DNA from: Candidatus Cloacimonadota bacterium
Lineage (GTDB): Bacteria; Cloacimonadota; Cloacimonadia; Cloacimonadales; TCS61
Direction: 5' to 3'
Length of the DNA stretch: 8,167 bases
NCBI GenBank assembly: GCA_018654125.1
Contig: JABIME010000381.1
Coordinates: forward strand, 1 to 8,167
Below the pieces are notes generated by a model. It did no database searches and was not told the origin of the DNA. It saw only the letters and a list, made by a program, of their open reading frames with translations. Positions 1-6,159 of this stretch are shown here, in pieces. A program made the position numbers and the translations under genes. The number at the start of each line of letters is the position of its first letter. Within the stretch, counting starts at the first letter, position 1.

Positions 1-8
1 CAGATATA

Positions 9-890
9 ATGAAATTTAAAATTATTCCATCCCAAGCAAAACAACTTCTGGGTCATGTAAAACAACCTGATGATTGGTTCGGATTAAAATATAATATGAA
101 CCTTTATCGTGGGTGTCAACATCAATGTATTTATTGTGATACTAGAAGTGAATGTTATCAAATAGAAAATTTTGGGAGTGAGATAATCTTTAAAGAAAAT
201 GCTCTTGAATTACTTAGGAATGAACTGGCTTCCAAAAGAGTAAAGGGGACTATAGGGCTTGGCTCGATGAACGACCCGTATCAGCCCTTGGAAGTAGAAG
301 AAAAATTAACTAGAAAAGCACTTGAAATTATTGCTGAATTTAAGTTCCCAATTCACATAATAACCAAAAGTAATTTAGTTCTCCGAGATATTGATCTGTT
401 AAAGAAAATAAGTAAAGCCTATGCTACGATCAGCTTATCAATTTCAACTGCAGATGATGATTTAGGAAAAGTTCTTGAACCAGGTGCTTCATTGGTTTCC
501 AACCGTTTGAAAGCGATAGAAATATTGAATAATAATGGAATTCAAGCCGGAATAATAATGATGCCCATATTACCATTTATTGAAGATAATGTTGAGAACA
601 TTAGTAGTATAATAAAGAAAGGTTCTGAACATAATACTTCTTATATTTTACCAGGATTTGGCATGACAACACGCGATAGACAAAGAGAATATTACTACAA
701 AAAGTTGGATGACCATTTCCCGGGAATTAAGCAAAAATATATCAATAAATTTGGTGAGAATTATTCGTGTTCAGTTAATAGTTATCATAAATTGAAAAAG
801 ATTTTTGAAGAATTATGTAGTAAGTATAAAATTCCTACTGTTATTCCAAAATATAAATCGGAAATTGAAGTGCAATTGGAGTTATTTTAA
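9..890 (+). CDS. SPL-family radical SAM protein (spore photoproduct lyase-like)
   Basis: A 293-residue radical SAM enzyme. The cluster-binding motif CxxxCxxC is at C36, C40 and C43, in the context YRGCQHQCIYCDTRSE, which is typical of the SPL/COG1533 family. That family includes the lyases that repair UV spore photoproduct in DNA; most members outside spore formers have no proven substrate. Further family-like segments are GLGSMNDPYQP (about 83-93), ITKSNLVLRDIDLL (118-131), a TADDD stretch (148-151) and MMPILPFIEDN (184-194). Possible late catalytic cysteines are C254 and C270. The protein ends in QLELF (289-293), close to the bacterial sliding-clamp-binding consensus QL[SD]LF. The ATG at 9 was chosen because MKFKIIPSQA matches the usual beginning of the family. 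The frame is open to the left edge, however, and the 8 visible upstream bases hold no clear ribosome binding site. It is convergent with the operon and so is transcribed separately. Family assignment is firm; substrate is unknown. Confidence 0.88.
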   Translation: MKFKIIPSQAKQLLGHVKQPDDWFGLKYNMNLYRGCQHQCIYCDTRSECYQIENFGSEIIFKENALELLRNELASKRVKGTIGLGSMNDPYQPLEVEEKLTRKALEIIAEFKFPIHIITKSNLVLRDIDLLKKISKAYATISLSISTADDDLGKVLEPGASLVSNRLKAIEILNNNGIQAGIIMMPILPFIEDNVENISSIIKKGSEHNTSYILPGFGMTTRDRQREYYYKKLDDHFPGIKQKYINKFGENYSCSVNSYHKLKKIFEELCSKYKIPTVIPKYKSEIEVQLELF

Positions 891-936
891 ACTCCAGAAA
901 AAAATTCAATAATTCTGAGTAATTAGTTAATTACAC
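891..936. terminator. Convergent intergenic gap with weak inverted repeats, possible bidirectional terminator
   Basis: This is the only gap between the plus-strand gene and the end of the minus-strand operon. It holds two imperfect or AT-only structures. One pairs CTCCAGAA (892-899) with TTCTGAG (913-919), with one bulged C and an A-rich loop. The other is a perfect 7+7 inverted repeat around two bases (GTAATTA at 919-925, TAATTAC at 928-934). Read on the minus strand, the first is followed by little and its loop contains the T-rich stretch. Neither has a GC-rich stem followed by a U tract, so a classical intrinsic terminator is not shown. The position, between two converging stops, is the main argument. 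Confidence 0.25.
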
Positions 937-1506
937 CTACTTATCTATCCATTTATCAATTATAACTGGTTTATATTTTTCAAATTTATCTAATATCTTT
1001 TTTGGGTCTGTATCAACAATTATTGCATCACGATGTTCTTGTTTAACAAATCGCATTTCAACAGATCTATCAAAAAATTTAAGCAGTTCATCATAATATC
1101 CATTCACATTAAGGATCCCGCAAGGTTTAGAGCTATATCCGATCTGCGACCAAGTAAGAATTTCTAATAATTCTTCAAAGGTTCCAAATCCACCCGGTAA
1201 GGCGATAAAGCCATCTGAGATCTCAAACATCTTTGCTTTTCGCTGATGCATTGTATCTGTAACAATAAGCTCAGTAAGATCGGGATGCTGCACTCTTCCA
1301 TCAAATACTTTAGGCAATACACCCACAACGGGAGCACTACCTAAAAGAGCACCTTTAGCAACTTCACCCATTAAACCCAAGTTGGATGATCCATAAACTA
1401 AGCCAAGTCCACGTGCTGCGATCTCTCTTCCCAACTTATTAGCCATCTGCAAATATGCTGGATCAGCTCCCGGACTGGAACCACAAAAAACACAAATGTT
1501 TTTCAT
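937..1506 (-). CDS. LOG family protein, putative nucleotide 5'-monophosphate phosphoribohydrolase (TIGR00730)
   Basis: A 189-residue protein of the LOG (Lonely Guy, lysine-decarboxylase-like fold) family. Studied members hydrolyse cytokinin riboside 5'-monophosphates or AMP to free base plus ribose 5-phosphate, in the cytoplasm. Visible marks are the N-terminal VFCGSSPG (6-13), the MHQRK segment (86-90) and the signature PGGFGTFEE (104-112), which carries the catalytic glutamates. The usual glycine-rich YGGGxxGLMG loop reads YGSSNLGLMG here (38-47), a mild departure. Length is normal for the family. The ATG at 1506 directly abuts the stop of the CBS gene (TAAATG), with AGGAA at 1513-1517 as a moderate ribosome binding site, so translation is probably coupled. 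It is the last gene of the operon. A nucleotide-salvage or stress role is inference; a link to the redox complex is only positional. Confidence 0.88.
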   Translation of the reverse strand: MKNICVFCGSSPGADPAYLQMANKLGREIAARGLGLVYGSSNLGLMGEVAKGALLGSAPVVGVLPKVFDGRVQHPDLTELIVTDTMHQRKAKMFEISDGFIALPGGFGTFEELLEILTWSQIGYSSKPCGILNVNGYYDELLKFFDRSVEMRFVKQEHRDAIIVDTDPKKILDKFEKYKPVIIDKWIDK

Positions 1507-1968
1507 TTAATATTCCTGATTATTCGGCTGAGGAGTCTTTCCTTTTATATGATCGAGATAAGTTTTTGCTATGTGCTCGCTATGTTCTAATTGTGCTTTT
1601 ACGATATCTCCAATAGAGATTACACCGATAACATTTCCATCTTTCATAACAGGAAGATGCTTGATTCGATTTTCTGTCATTATGCTCATTGCATATTGGA
1701 TGTTATCATCTTCTGAGACAATTATAATATTTTCATATTTGGTCATAATATCTTTCACTTTGATATCAGAGAATCTCTGTACATCTTTAAAGCATTTTAT
1801 TGCATCTTTTTCCGTCATGATCCCAATGAACTTTTCGTTTGAATCTGCTACCATACAAGAGCCGATCTTCTTCTCTACAAATGTATCGAGTACTTTACAT
1901 ATTTGCTCATTCTCATTAACAGTATAAACAAATCCACCCTTAAATTTAAGAATATCTTTTATCAGCAT
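1507..1968 (-). CDS. Tandem CBS-domain protein
   Basis: A 153-residue protein consisting almost only of two CBS domains (about residues 1-65 and 72-127) with a short charged tail. Paired CBS domains form a Bateman module that usually binds adenosine ligands such as AMP, ATP, NAD or SAM. Each domain ends in the ribose-binding pattern G-h-x-[ST]-x-x-D: GIMTEKD (49-55) and GVISIGD (115-121), so both sites look competent. No enzymatic or DNA-binding domain is attached, so it must act through a partner or as a free sensor. It starts at 1968 behind a very strong AGGAGG (1973-1978) that overlaps the stop of the flavoprotein gene; the gap is 8 bases. The context suggests it could report energy or NAD(P) status to the membrane complex, but this is inference. 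Family assignment is firm, ligand unknown. Confidence 0.88.
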   Translation of the reverse strand: MLIKDILKFKGGFVYTVNENEQICKVLDTFVEKKIGSCMVADSNEKFIGIMTEKDAIKCFKDVQRFSDIKVKDIMTKYENIIIVSEDDNIQYAMSIMTENRIKHLPVMKDGNVIGVISIGDIVKAQLEHSEHIAKTYLDHIKGKTPQPNNQEY

Positions 1969-1976
1969 TTTTCCTC

Positions 1977-3746
1977 CTATTTGTTCAAATATTTATCAAT
2001 TCCTACTGCAGCTTTGTGCCCATCTGCAATTGCGCTTACAGCATCTGCTTTACTATTGGAAGCATCACCACCAGAGAATACTTTTTCCACGTTTGTTTGT
2101 CCGTTATCATTCACAATTATCTTGCCCCATTTCGTTTCAATACTATCTCTTATCTCTTTTGTTAAAAATGAGAGATCTGCATTTTGTCCAATTGCAATGA
2201 TAAAAGTATCGATGTTTGTTTCGAATGTTTCACCTTTTATAAGAACAGGTTTTGGACGTTTACCTTCTTCGTGCTCCATTTTATTCTTACCCCAAACAAA
2301 CTTTATTCTAGAGCCATCTTTCTTTAATTCCAGTGGAGTCGTTTGCGGGAAGAACTTCACATTTTCTTCTTGAGCTTCTACAATTTCTTCCACGTCAGCT
2401 GGCATATCTTCAATTCTTCTTCTGTAATATACTTCTACTTCTGCACCAAGTCTTTTAGCTGTTCTTGCGGCATCCATTGCGGAGTTTCCACCACCAATAA
2501 CAGCAACTTTATTTCCCAGGTCGATTTCTTCTTTATTGGTAACTTTATTAAGCAGATCGATTCCTGAAATCACATTAGGAAGTTCTTCTCCCGTGATGTT
2601 TACTGGAATTGAGTTCCATAGTCCCGGAGATATAAATAGTGCATCATAAGAATTATATATCTCATCGAATTTTACATTTTCTCCGATTCTAGTATTATAC
2701 TTAATTTCTACACCAAGTGATGCGATATAATTAATATCCTTATCAAGCTGATCGTAAGGTAAACGATATTCTGGAATTCCGTATCGAAGCATTCCGCCAC
2801 CTTTATCGTTACCTTCGAATATTGTGATCTCATAACCCAATAATCGCAAGTAGTATGCAGCAGAAAGTCCACCAGGGCCAGCTCCAACTATTGCAACTTT
2901 TTTATTGTTAGTTTGAATAATATCTTTAAGTACTTTTGCAATTTCTTCAGGAGAAACCTGATCAAGGATATATCGTTTTAACCAGCGGATTGCAATTGGT
3001 TCTCCATTATGTACTAAAGAACATACATCTTCACAATGATGTGTACATACTCTTCCGCAACTTGCTGAGAACGGATTTGTTTTGTATAGAATTTGAACTG
3101 CAAGCTCAATGTCATCTTCTCTGATCGCTTTAATATATTCAGGAATATCCATGTGTGCAGGACAGCGAGCAACACAAATTCCGCATTCAAGACATCTTTC
3201 AGCTTCTTCTATTGCCTGCTCTTTAGAGTAACCTTTTACCATCTCTATAAATGATGAGCTTCTCTCTTCAACTCCAAGTTCATTCATTTTAATTCTTTCA
3301 AAATCTATTAATTGGAAATTATCAGCTCTTTTGTAACCTTTCTCACAATCATCCCATTTCTTTTTATCTGCACCAGGAACAAATCTGTACTCATCCGGAT
3401 CATCCGTAACCCATGTGTAATCATTGGACATTGTAAGTGAGCTGGTTGGACAAACATCAACACATAGAGCACACCAGCAGCAGCGTCCGTAATCTATCAT
3501 TGGTCGTAATCCACTGTCACCCATATCAGTTTCTACACCTTCTACGGGTATTAGATCAATAGCTGCGTTCTGGCAAATATCTTCACAAGTTCCACAACCA
3601 ACACATTTATCAAAATCGTTCTTATGGAATCCCCGATAATTCTCAGCACCTTCTCTGTCATTTATCGGATCTTTAATTGTCCAAGGTTTTTGGGCAGCTC
3701 TCTTCCAAACACTAAATGGTGATATTATATCTTTTATACTCATCAT
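1977..3746 (-). CDS. NuoI-type ferredoxin fused to GltD-type FAD/NAD(P)H oxidoreductase
   Basis: A 589-residue electron-transfer fusion (numbered from the first Met). Residues about 40-115 form a NuoI/EchF/MbxN-like domain with two [4Fe-4S] motifs: C48/C51/C54/C58 and C89/C92/C95/C99-P. The first lacks the usual proline after its last Cys, and the second carries an additional C90. After a linker comes the Fe-S domain of the glutamate synthase small subunit type (C185/C188/C191/C195, then C230/C234/C238/C242 in CGRVCTHHCEDVC). The FAD fold begins at GAGPGG (288-293), the NAD(P) fold at VIGGGNSAMD (416-425), and a C-terminal FAD motif is SGGDAS (558-563). YRRR (441-444) suggests NADPH preference, as in GltD. 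In family terms this part moves electrons between NAD(P)H and Fe-S clusters. Its position where nuoI/echF normally sits makes it the likely electron port of the complex. No glutamate synthase large subunit is present. The first ATG overlaps the NuoD stop by one base; the second (3743) is better spaced from GAGAGG and may be the true start. Confidence 0.9.
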   Translation of the reverse strand: MMSIKDIISPFSVWKRAAQKPWTIKDPINDREGAENYRGFHKNDFDKCVGCGTCEDICQNAAIDLIPVEGVETDMGDSGLRPMIDYGRCCWCALCVDVCPTSSLTMSNDYTWVTDDPDEYRFVPGADKKKWDDCEKGYKRADNFQLIDFERIKMNELGVEERSSSFIEMVKGYSKEQAIEEAERCLECGICVARCPAHMDIPEYIKAIREDDIELAVQILYKTNPFSASCGRVCTHHCEDVCSLVHNGEPIAIRWLKRYILDQVSPEEIAKVLKDIIQTNNKKVAIVGAGPGGLSAAYYLRLLGYEITIFEGNDKGGGMLRYGIPEYRLPYDQLDKDINYIASLGVEIKYNTRIGENVKFDEIYNSYDALFISPGLWNSIPVNITGEELPNVISGIDLLNKVTNKEEIDLGNKVAVIGGGNSAMDAARTAKRLGAEVEVYYRRRIEDMPADVEEIVEAQEENVKFFPQTTPLELKKDGSRIKFVWGKNKMEHEEGKRPKPVLIKGETFETNIDTFIIAIGQNADLSFLTKEIRDSIETKWGKIIVNDNGQTNVEKVFSGGDASNSKADAVSAIADGHKAAVGIDKYLNK

Positions 3747-4945
3747 TACCTCTCAATTTCCGGTGGGCAAGTTTGCAGTGAAACAAGCAGAGCAGCTGTA
3801 TCGGAAATGCTTGTATTTATTGCCAGTTTTTCAAAAACAGAAATTGCATGTGTATAGCTGGCACCTCTATTGAAAACTCGTCGTGGATATTTCGTTCCAT
3901 CAGAAACTATGTAAAAACCATGTTCTCCACGAGTTGATTCTGCTTTTACATAAGTTTGTCCTGTAGGAATTTTCCAATTCACAACATTTGGTAGTTTAGC
4001 TTGAATTTCTCCTTCTTGAGGTAACTTATCAAGAATCTGAGAGATCAGATCTAATGTCTGATGAATTTCCTGATATCTAACTTCTGCTCTAGCAAATGCA
4101 TCTCCACCTGTAGAAGTTATCATCTTCATTTCTAGTTCCGGATATTTCAAATATGGATTATTCATTCTTACATCATATTCTCTACCGCTGGCTCGTGCAT
4201 TTGCACCAACTATTCCATACTCATCGATCATTTCGGTTGGAATAATTCCCAATCCTTTTAATCTGGATTTAAAAATTGCGTTATTAAATAGTGCTTTCTC
4301 GATATCAATCAGGAGCTTTCTTGTTTCCACAATAAGTTCTTTTACTCTTGGAATAAATCCTTCTGGAAGGTCTTTTCTCACACCTCCGGGGATCATATAC
4401 ATGTGATAGATACGTCCACCAGTCATCTCCTCAAACAGGTCTAACCAGAAATCACGCATACCAACAGTCCATTGACCAATTACTCCCATGCCAAGTGATC
4501 CAGCCTGTCCTCCAAGCCACATCAAAAAGCTGGCAAGACGAGACATTTCCAAGTTCAATGTTCGAATCCATTTTGCTTTTTCAGGAATTTCTATTCCAGC
4601 AAGTTCCTCTACAGCTGCAGAATAAAGATATTCATTTGTATCAGGTTCGGGAACACAGATACGGCAAACAATTGTAAAACCCTGAATATATTTTCTTCGT
4701 TCTAAAAGCTTTTCAAATCCACGATGTAAATAACCAACATGAGTTTTTGCCTGAACTATTTCATCACCATTTATTGTGAGTTCAATAGCCATGTTTCCCG
4801 TAACTCCAGGATGCTGCGGACCTTGCCACAATTTTGTATATTTATGTGAATCTAGATCAATAACAGGTTTTCCCTTTTCCATTTCAGGGAATTTTGACCT
4901 ATCTACTTTAAAATTATCATATTTACTTTTTGATTGTTTAGTCAT
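3746..4945 (-). CDS. nuoD-like: NuoD-like / group 4 [NiFe]-hydrogenase large-subunit-like protein with altered metal site
   Basis: A 399-residue homologue of the 49-kDa complex I subunit and of the large subunit of energy-converting hydrogenases, facing the cytoplasm above the membrane arm. Family segments are GPQHPGVTG (42-50), HVGYLHRGFEKL (69-80), NLEMSRLASFL (131-141) and GEHGFYIVSDGT (340-351). Hydrogenases bind NiFe with two CxxC motifs. Here the N-terminal one is present (C94-R-I-C97), but the C-terminal one reads C393-P-P-E396 just before the last residues, so one of four Ni ligands is gone. True NuoD normally has none of these cysteines. The protein is therefore intermediate, as in hydrogenase-related Ehr/Mbx complexes. 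The start at 4945 follows GGGAGG (4950-4955) with 4-base spacing and overlaps the NuoC-like stop by 8 bases. The C-terminus ends IER, with no sign of a maturation-protease extension such as active [NiFe] large subunits often have. Family is certain; catalytic role is open. Confidence 0.92.
   Translation of the reverse strand: MTKQSKSKYDNFKVDRSKFPEMEKGKPVIDLDSHKYTKLWQGPQHPGVTGNMAIELTINGDEIVQAKTHVGYLHRGFEKLLERRKYIQGFTIVCRICVPEPDTNEYLYSAAVEELAGIEIPEKAKWIRTLNLEMSRLASFLMWLGGQAGSLGMGVIGQWTVGMRDFWLDLFEEMTGGRIYHMYMIPGGVRKDLPEGFIPRVKELIVETRKLLIDIEKALFNNAIFKSRLKGLGIIPTEMIDEYGIVGANARASGREYDVRMNNPYLKYPELEMKMITSTGGDAFARAEVRYQEIHQTLDLISQILDKLPQEGEIQAKLPNVVNWKIPTGQTYVKAESTRGEHGFYIVSDGTKYPRRVFNRGASYTHAISVFEKLAINTSISDTAALLVSLQTCPPEIER
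3749..3754 (-). promoter_or_regulatory. Ribosome binding site bearing on the flavoprotein start
   Basis: GAGAGG, formed by the last two sense codons of the NuoD-like gene, is 2 bases from the first ATG (3746) and 5 bases from the second (3743). The spacing favours the second. The protein would then be 588 residues and begin MSIKDI. Confidence 0.5.
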
Positions 4946-5498
4946 CTTTCCTCCCTTCTTTTGTAGATTGAGGGAAATTCTTATTTAGTTTTTCTTTCAT
5001 ATATTCTTTTGGATCATTACTGGATCTGCCCGGACGCTGATAGAAAGTTTTTTCGGAATATGCCAGCGTATCAAATTCTCTTTTCATTGGTGGTATCTCT
5101 TCCCAGCCTTCTAAAACAAACGATTCATCCACCTTTGGTGAACCGGGAAAATCGATTCCATACATCTCTTTAAGTTCTCTCTGATATTGCCATGCATGAG
5201 CCCATAATTTGTGAGTGGATGTCATCTCAGATTTTTCTCTATCAATGAAAACTTTAATTCCTAAATTAACTTTAATATCATAATTATAAAGCATATAGGT
5301 TAATTGGAATTTATTGTCTTCGATAAAATCTACGGCTTGCAAAAAAGCTAAATGTGTAAAATTTTCCTGCTGTTTCAAGTAGGAAAGAACGAGTTCTATT
5401 TGTTCTTCTTGAACTGTAATGAAGTAGAGATCAGCTCTTTGTTCGATAATTGATCCAACTTCAATCTTTTGTTTTAATCTATTTAATATTTGTTCCAT
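4938..5498 (-). CDS. nuoC-like: NuoC-like 30-kDa subunit
   Basis: A 186-residue homologue of the 30-kDa complex I subunit (EchD/MbxK in relatives), a structural protein that clamps the B and D subunits in the peripheral arm. The family signature region is clear: QRELKEMYGIDFPGSP (106-121) followed by LEGWEEIPPMKREFD (129-143). The start at 5498 was preferred over the ATG 36 bases upstream (5534). AGGAG at 5504-5508 stands 5 bases before it, whereas 5534 has only an A-rich, weak site and would overlap the NuoB-like gene by 28 bases. With the chosen start there is an 8-base gap. The 3' end overlaps the NuoD-like start by 8 bases. C and D are separate genes here, as in Ech and Mbx, not fused as in E. 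coli NuoCD or HycE/HyfG. No cofactor is expected in this subunit. Confidence 0.9.
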   Translation of the reverse strand: MEQILNRLKQKIEVGSIIEQRADLYFITVQEEQIELVLSYLKQQENFTHLAFLQAVDFIEDNKFQLTYMLYNYDIKVNLGIKVFIDREKSEMTSTHKLWAHAWQYQRELKEMYGIDFPGSPKVDESFVLEGWEEIPPMKREFDTLAYSEKTFYQRPGRSSNDPKEYMKEKLNKNFPQSTKEGRKDD

Positions 5499-5503
5499 TC
5501 TTT

Positions 5504-5508
5504 CTCCT
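5504..5508 (-). promoter_or_regulatory. Ribosome binding site that sets the NuoC-like start at 5498
   Basis: AGGAG, read on the minus strand, overlaps the TAG stop of the NuoB-like gene (5507-5509) and lies 5 bases before the ATG at 5498. This argues against the upstream ATG at 5534 and suggests termination-reinitiation coupling between the two subunits. Confidence 0.75.
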
Positions 5509-6148
5509 ACCAGTTGTAATCCGGCATATTCCAATCTTTTATTACTTTCTTCTGGTTTGCTTTATACCAGTCGAAATTCTCAGCATATTTATTCATTCCG
5601 TTACACTTACCTGCTTTGATCTGCTTTTTCATTTTATCAAAACCTGCTATCAAAGCTTCCGGACGCGGCATGCAGCCAGCTACATAAATATCTACAGGAA
5701 TATAATAATCTATACGATTTATAGTATAATAGCTATCATAATACATCCCACCATTTATCGTACAACTTCCCAGAGCTATCACGTATTTTGGCCCCTGCAT
5801 TTGTTCATAACTTCGCACGATCCTCTTAATTGTTTTAATGGAGGCGTAACCACCAATTACAAACACAGAAGCTTGTCTGGGTGTAGGTCGTGGAGCAATT
5901 CCATATCTGAACATATCGAAGCGTGCTGTCATTAGTGGTCTTAATTCAACAGCACCGCAACCAGTTCCAAAAGCTAAGATCCACAAAGATTCCGCTCGTG
6001 CCCAGTTCAGAAATTTCTCTAAATATTTGTTCAAAGGTCTAACAGGAGTTGGACGCGCATCACTAAATAGTGTACGTTCTTTCTCCGACAATCCTTCATT
6101 TGCCAGTTTCATCTCTTTTTCAATATTATTGATGTCTTTTTTATTCAC
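5507..6148 (-). CDS. nuoB-like: NuoB-like Fe-S subunit with three of four N2 cysteines
   Basis: A 213-residue homologue of NuoB (EchC/MbxJ, hydrogenase small-subunit family). NuoB holds the last [4Fe-4S] cluster (N2) of the chain, next to the quinone or NiFe site. Conserved pieces are WILAFGTGC (56-64), PTPRQASVFVIGG (88-100), ALGSCTINGGMY (125-136) and PVDIYVAGCMPRPEA (151-165). C64, C129 and C159 match N2 ligands. Where complex I has adjacent cysteines (SCCxVE) and hydrogenases have CxGCxxE, this protein has GCGAVE, so the second cysteine is Gly65. One more Cys, C182, lies outside the conserved core. The start is the GTG at 6148, with GAGGAG (6154-6159) 5 bases before it. A TTG at 6172 would overlap the NuoH-like gene and lacks a binding site. 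N-terminal residues 1-40 are charged and variable. No hydrogenase-type twin-arginine signal is present. Family certain; missing ligand seen directly, its effect inferred. Confidence 0.92.
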   Translation of the reverse strand: MNKKDINNIEKEMKLANEGLSEKERTLFSDARPTPVRPLNKYLEKFLNWARAESLWILAFGTGCGAVELRPLMTARFDMFRYGIAPRPTPRQASVFVIGGYASIKTIKRIVRSYEQMQGPKYVIALGSCTINGGMYYDSYYTINRIDYYIPVDIYVAGCMPRPEALIAGFDKMKKQIKAGKCNGMNKYAENFDWYKANQKKVIKDWNMPDYNW

Positions 6149-6153
6149 AATAT

Positions 6154-6159
6154 CTCCTC
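6154..6159 (-). promoter_or_regulatory. Ribosome binding site that sets the NuoB-like GTG start at 6148
   Basis: GAGGAG on the minus strand begins in the TAG stop of the NuoH-like gene (6159-6161) and is spaced 5 bases from GTG. This supports GTG as the start over the in-frame TTG at 6172, which would add eight residues. Confidence 0.75.

Noticed and set aside
891..936. Strong intrinsic terminator
   Set aside because: The stems are short, AT-rich or bulged and no clear T tract follows, so only a low-confidence entry is given.
1571..2567. Plus-strand open frames at 1571-1927, 1903-2373 and 2343-2567
   Set aside because: They lie opposite clear minus-strand genes (CBS and flavoprotein), have no recognisable domains and no convincing ribosome binding sites.
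1977..3746. Glutamate synthase small subunit
   Set aside because: The core is GltD-like, but the NuoI-like N-terminal domain and the location after nuoD, with no large subunit nearby, point to electron transfer for the membrane complex.
5450..5935. Plus-strand open frame opposite the NuoB-like gene
   Set aside because: The sequence is a reverse shadow of a conserved Fe-S subunit, rich in Ile, Tyr and His with no family resemblance.
3746..6148. Active group 4 [NiFe] hydrogenase
   Set aside because: The C-terminal CxxC is C-P-P-E, the B subunit lacks one cluster cysteine, and no maturation genes are in view. A hydrogenase-related complex fits better.
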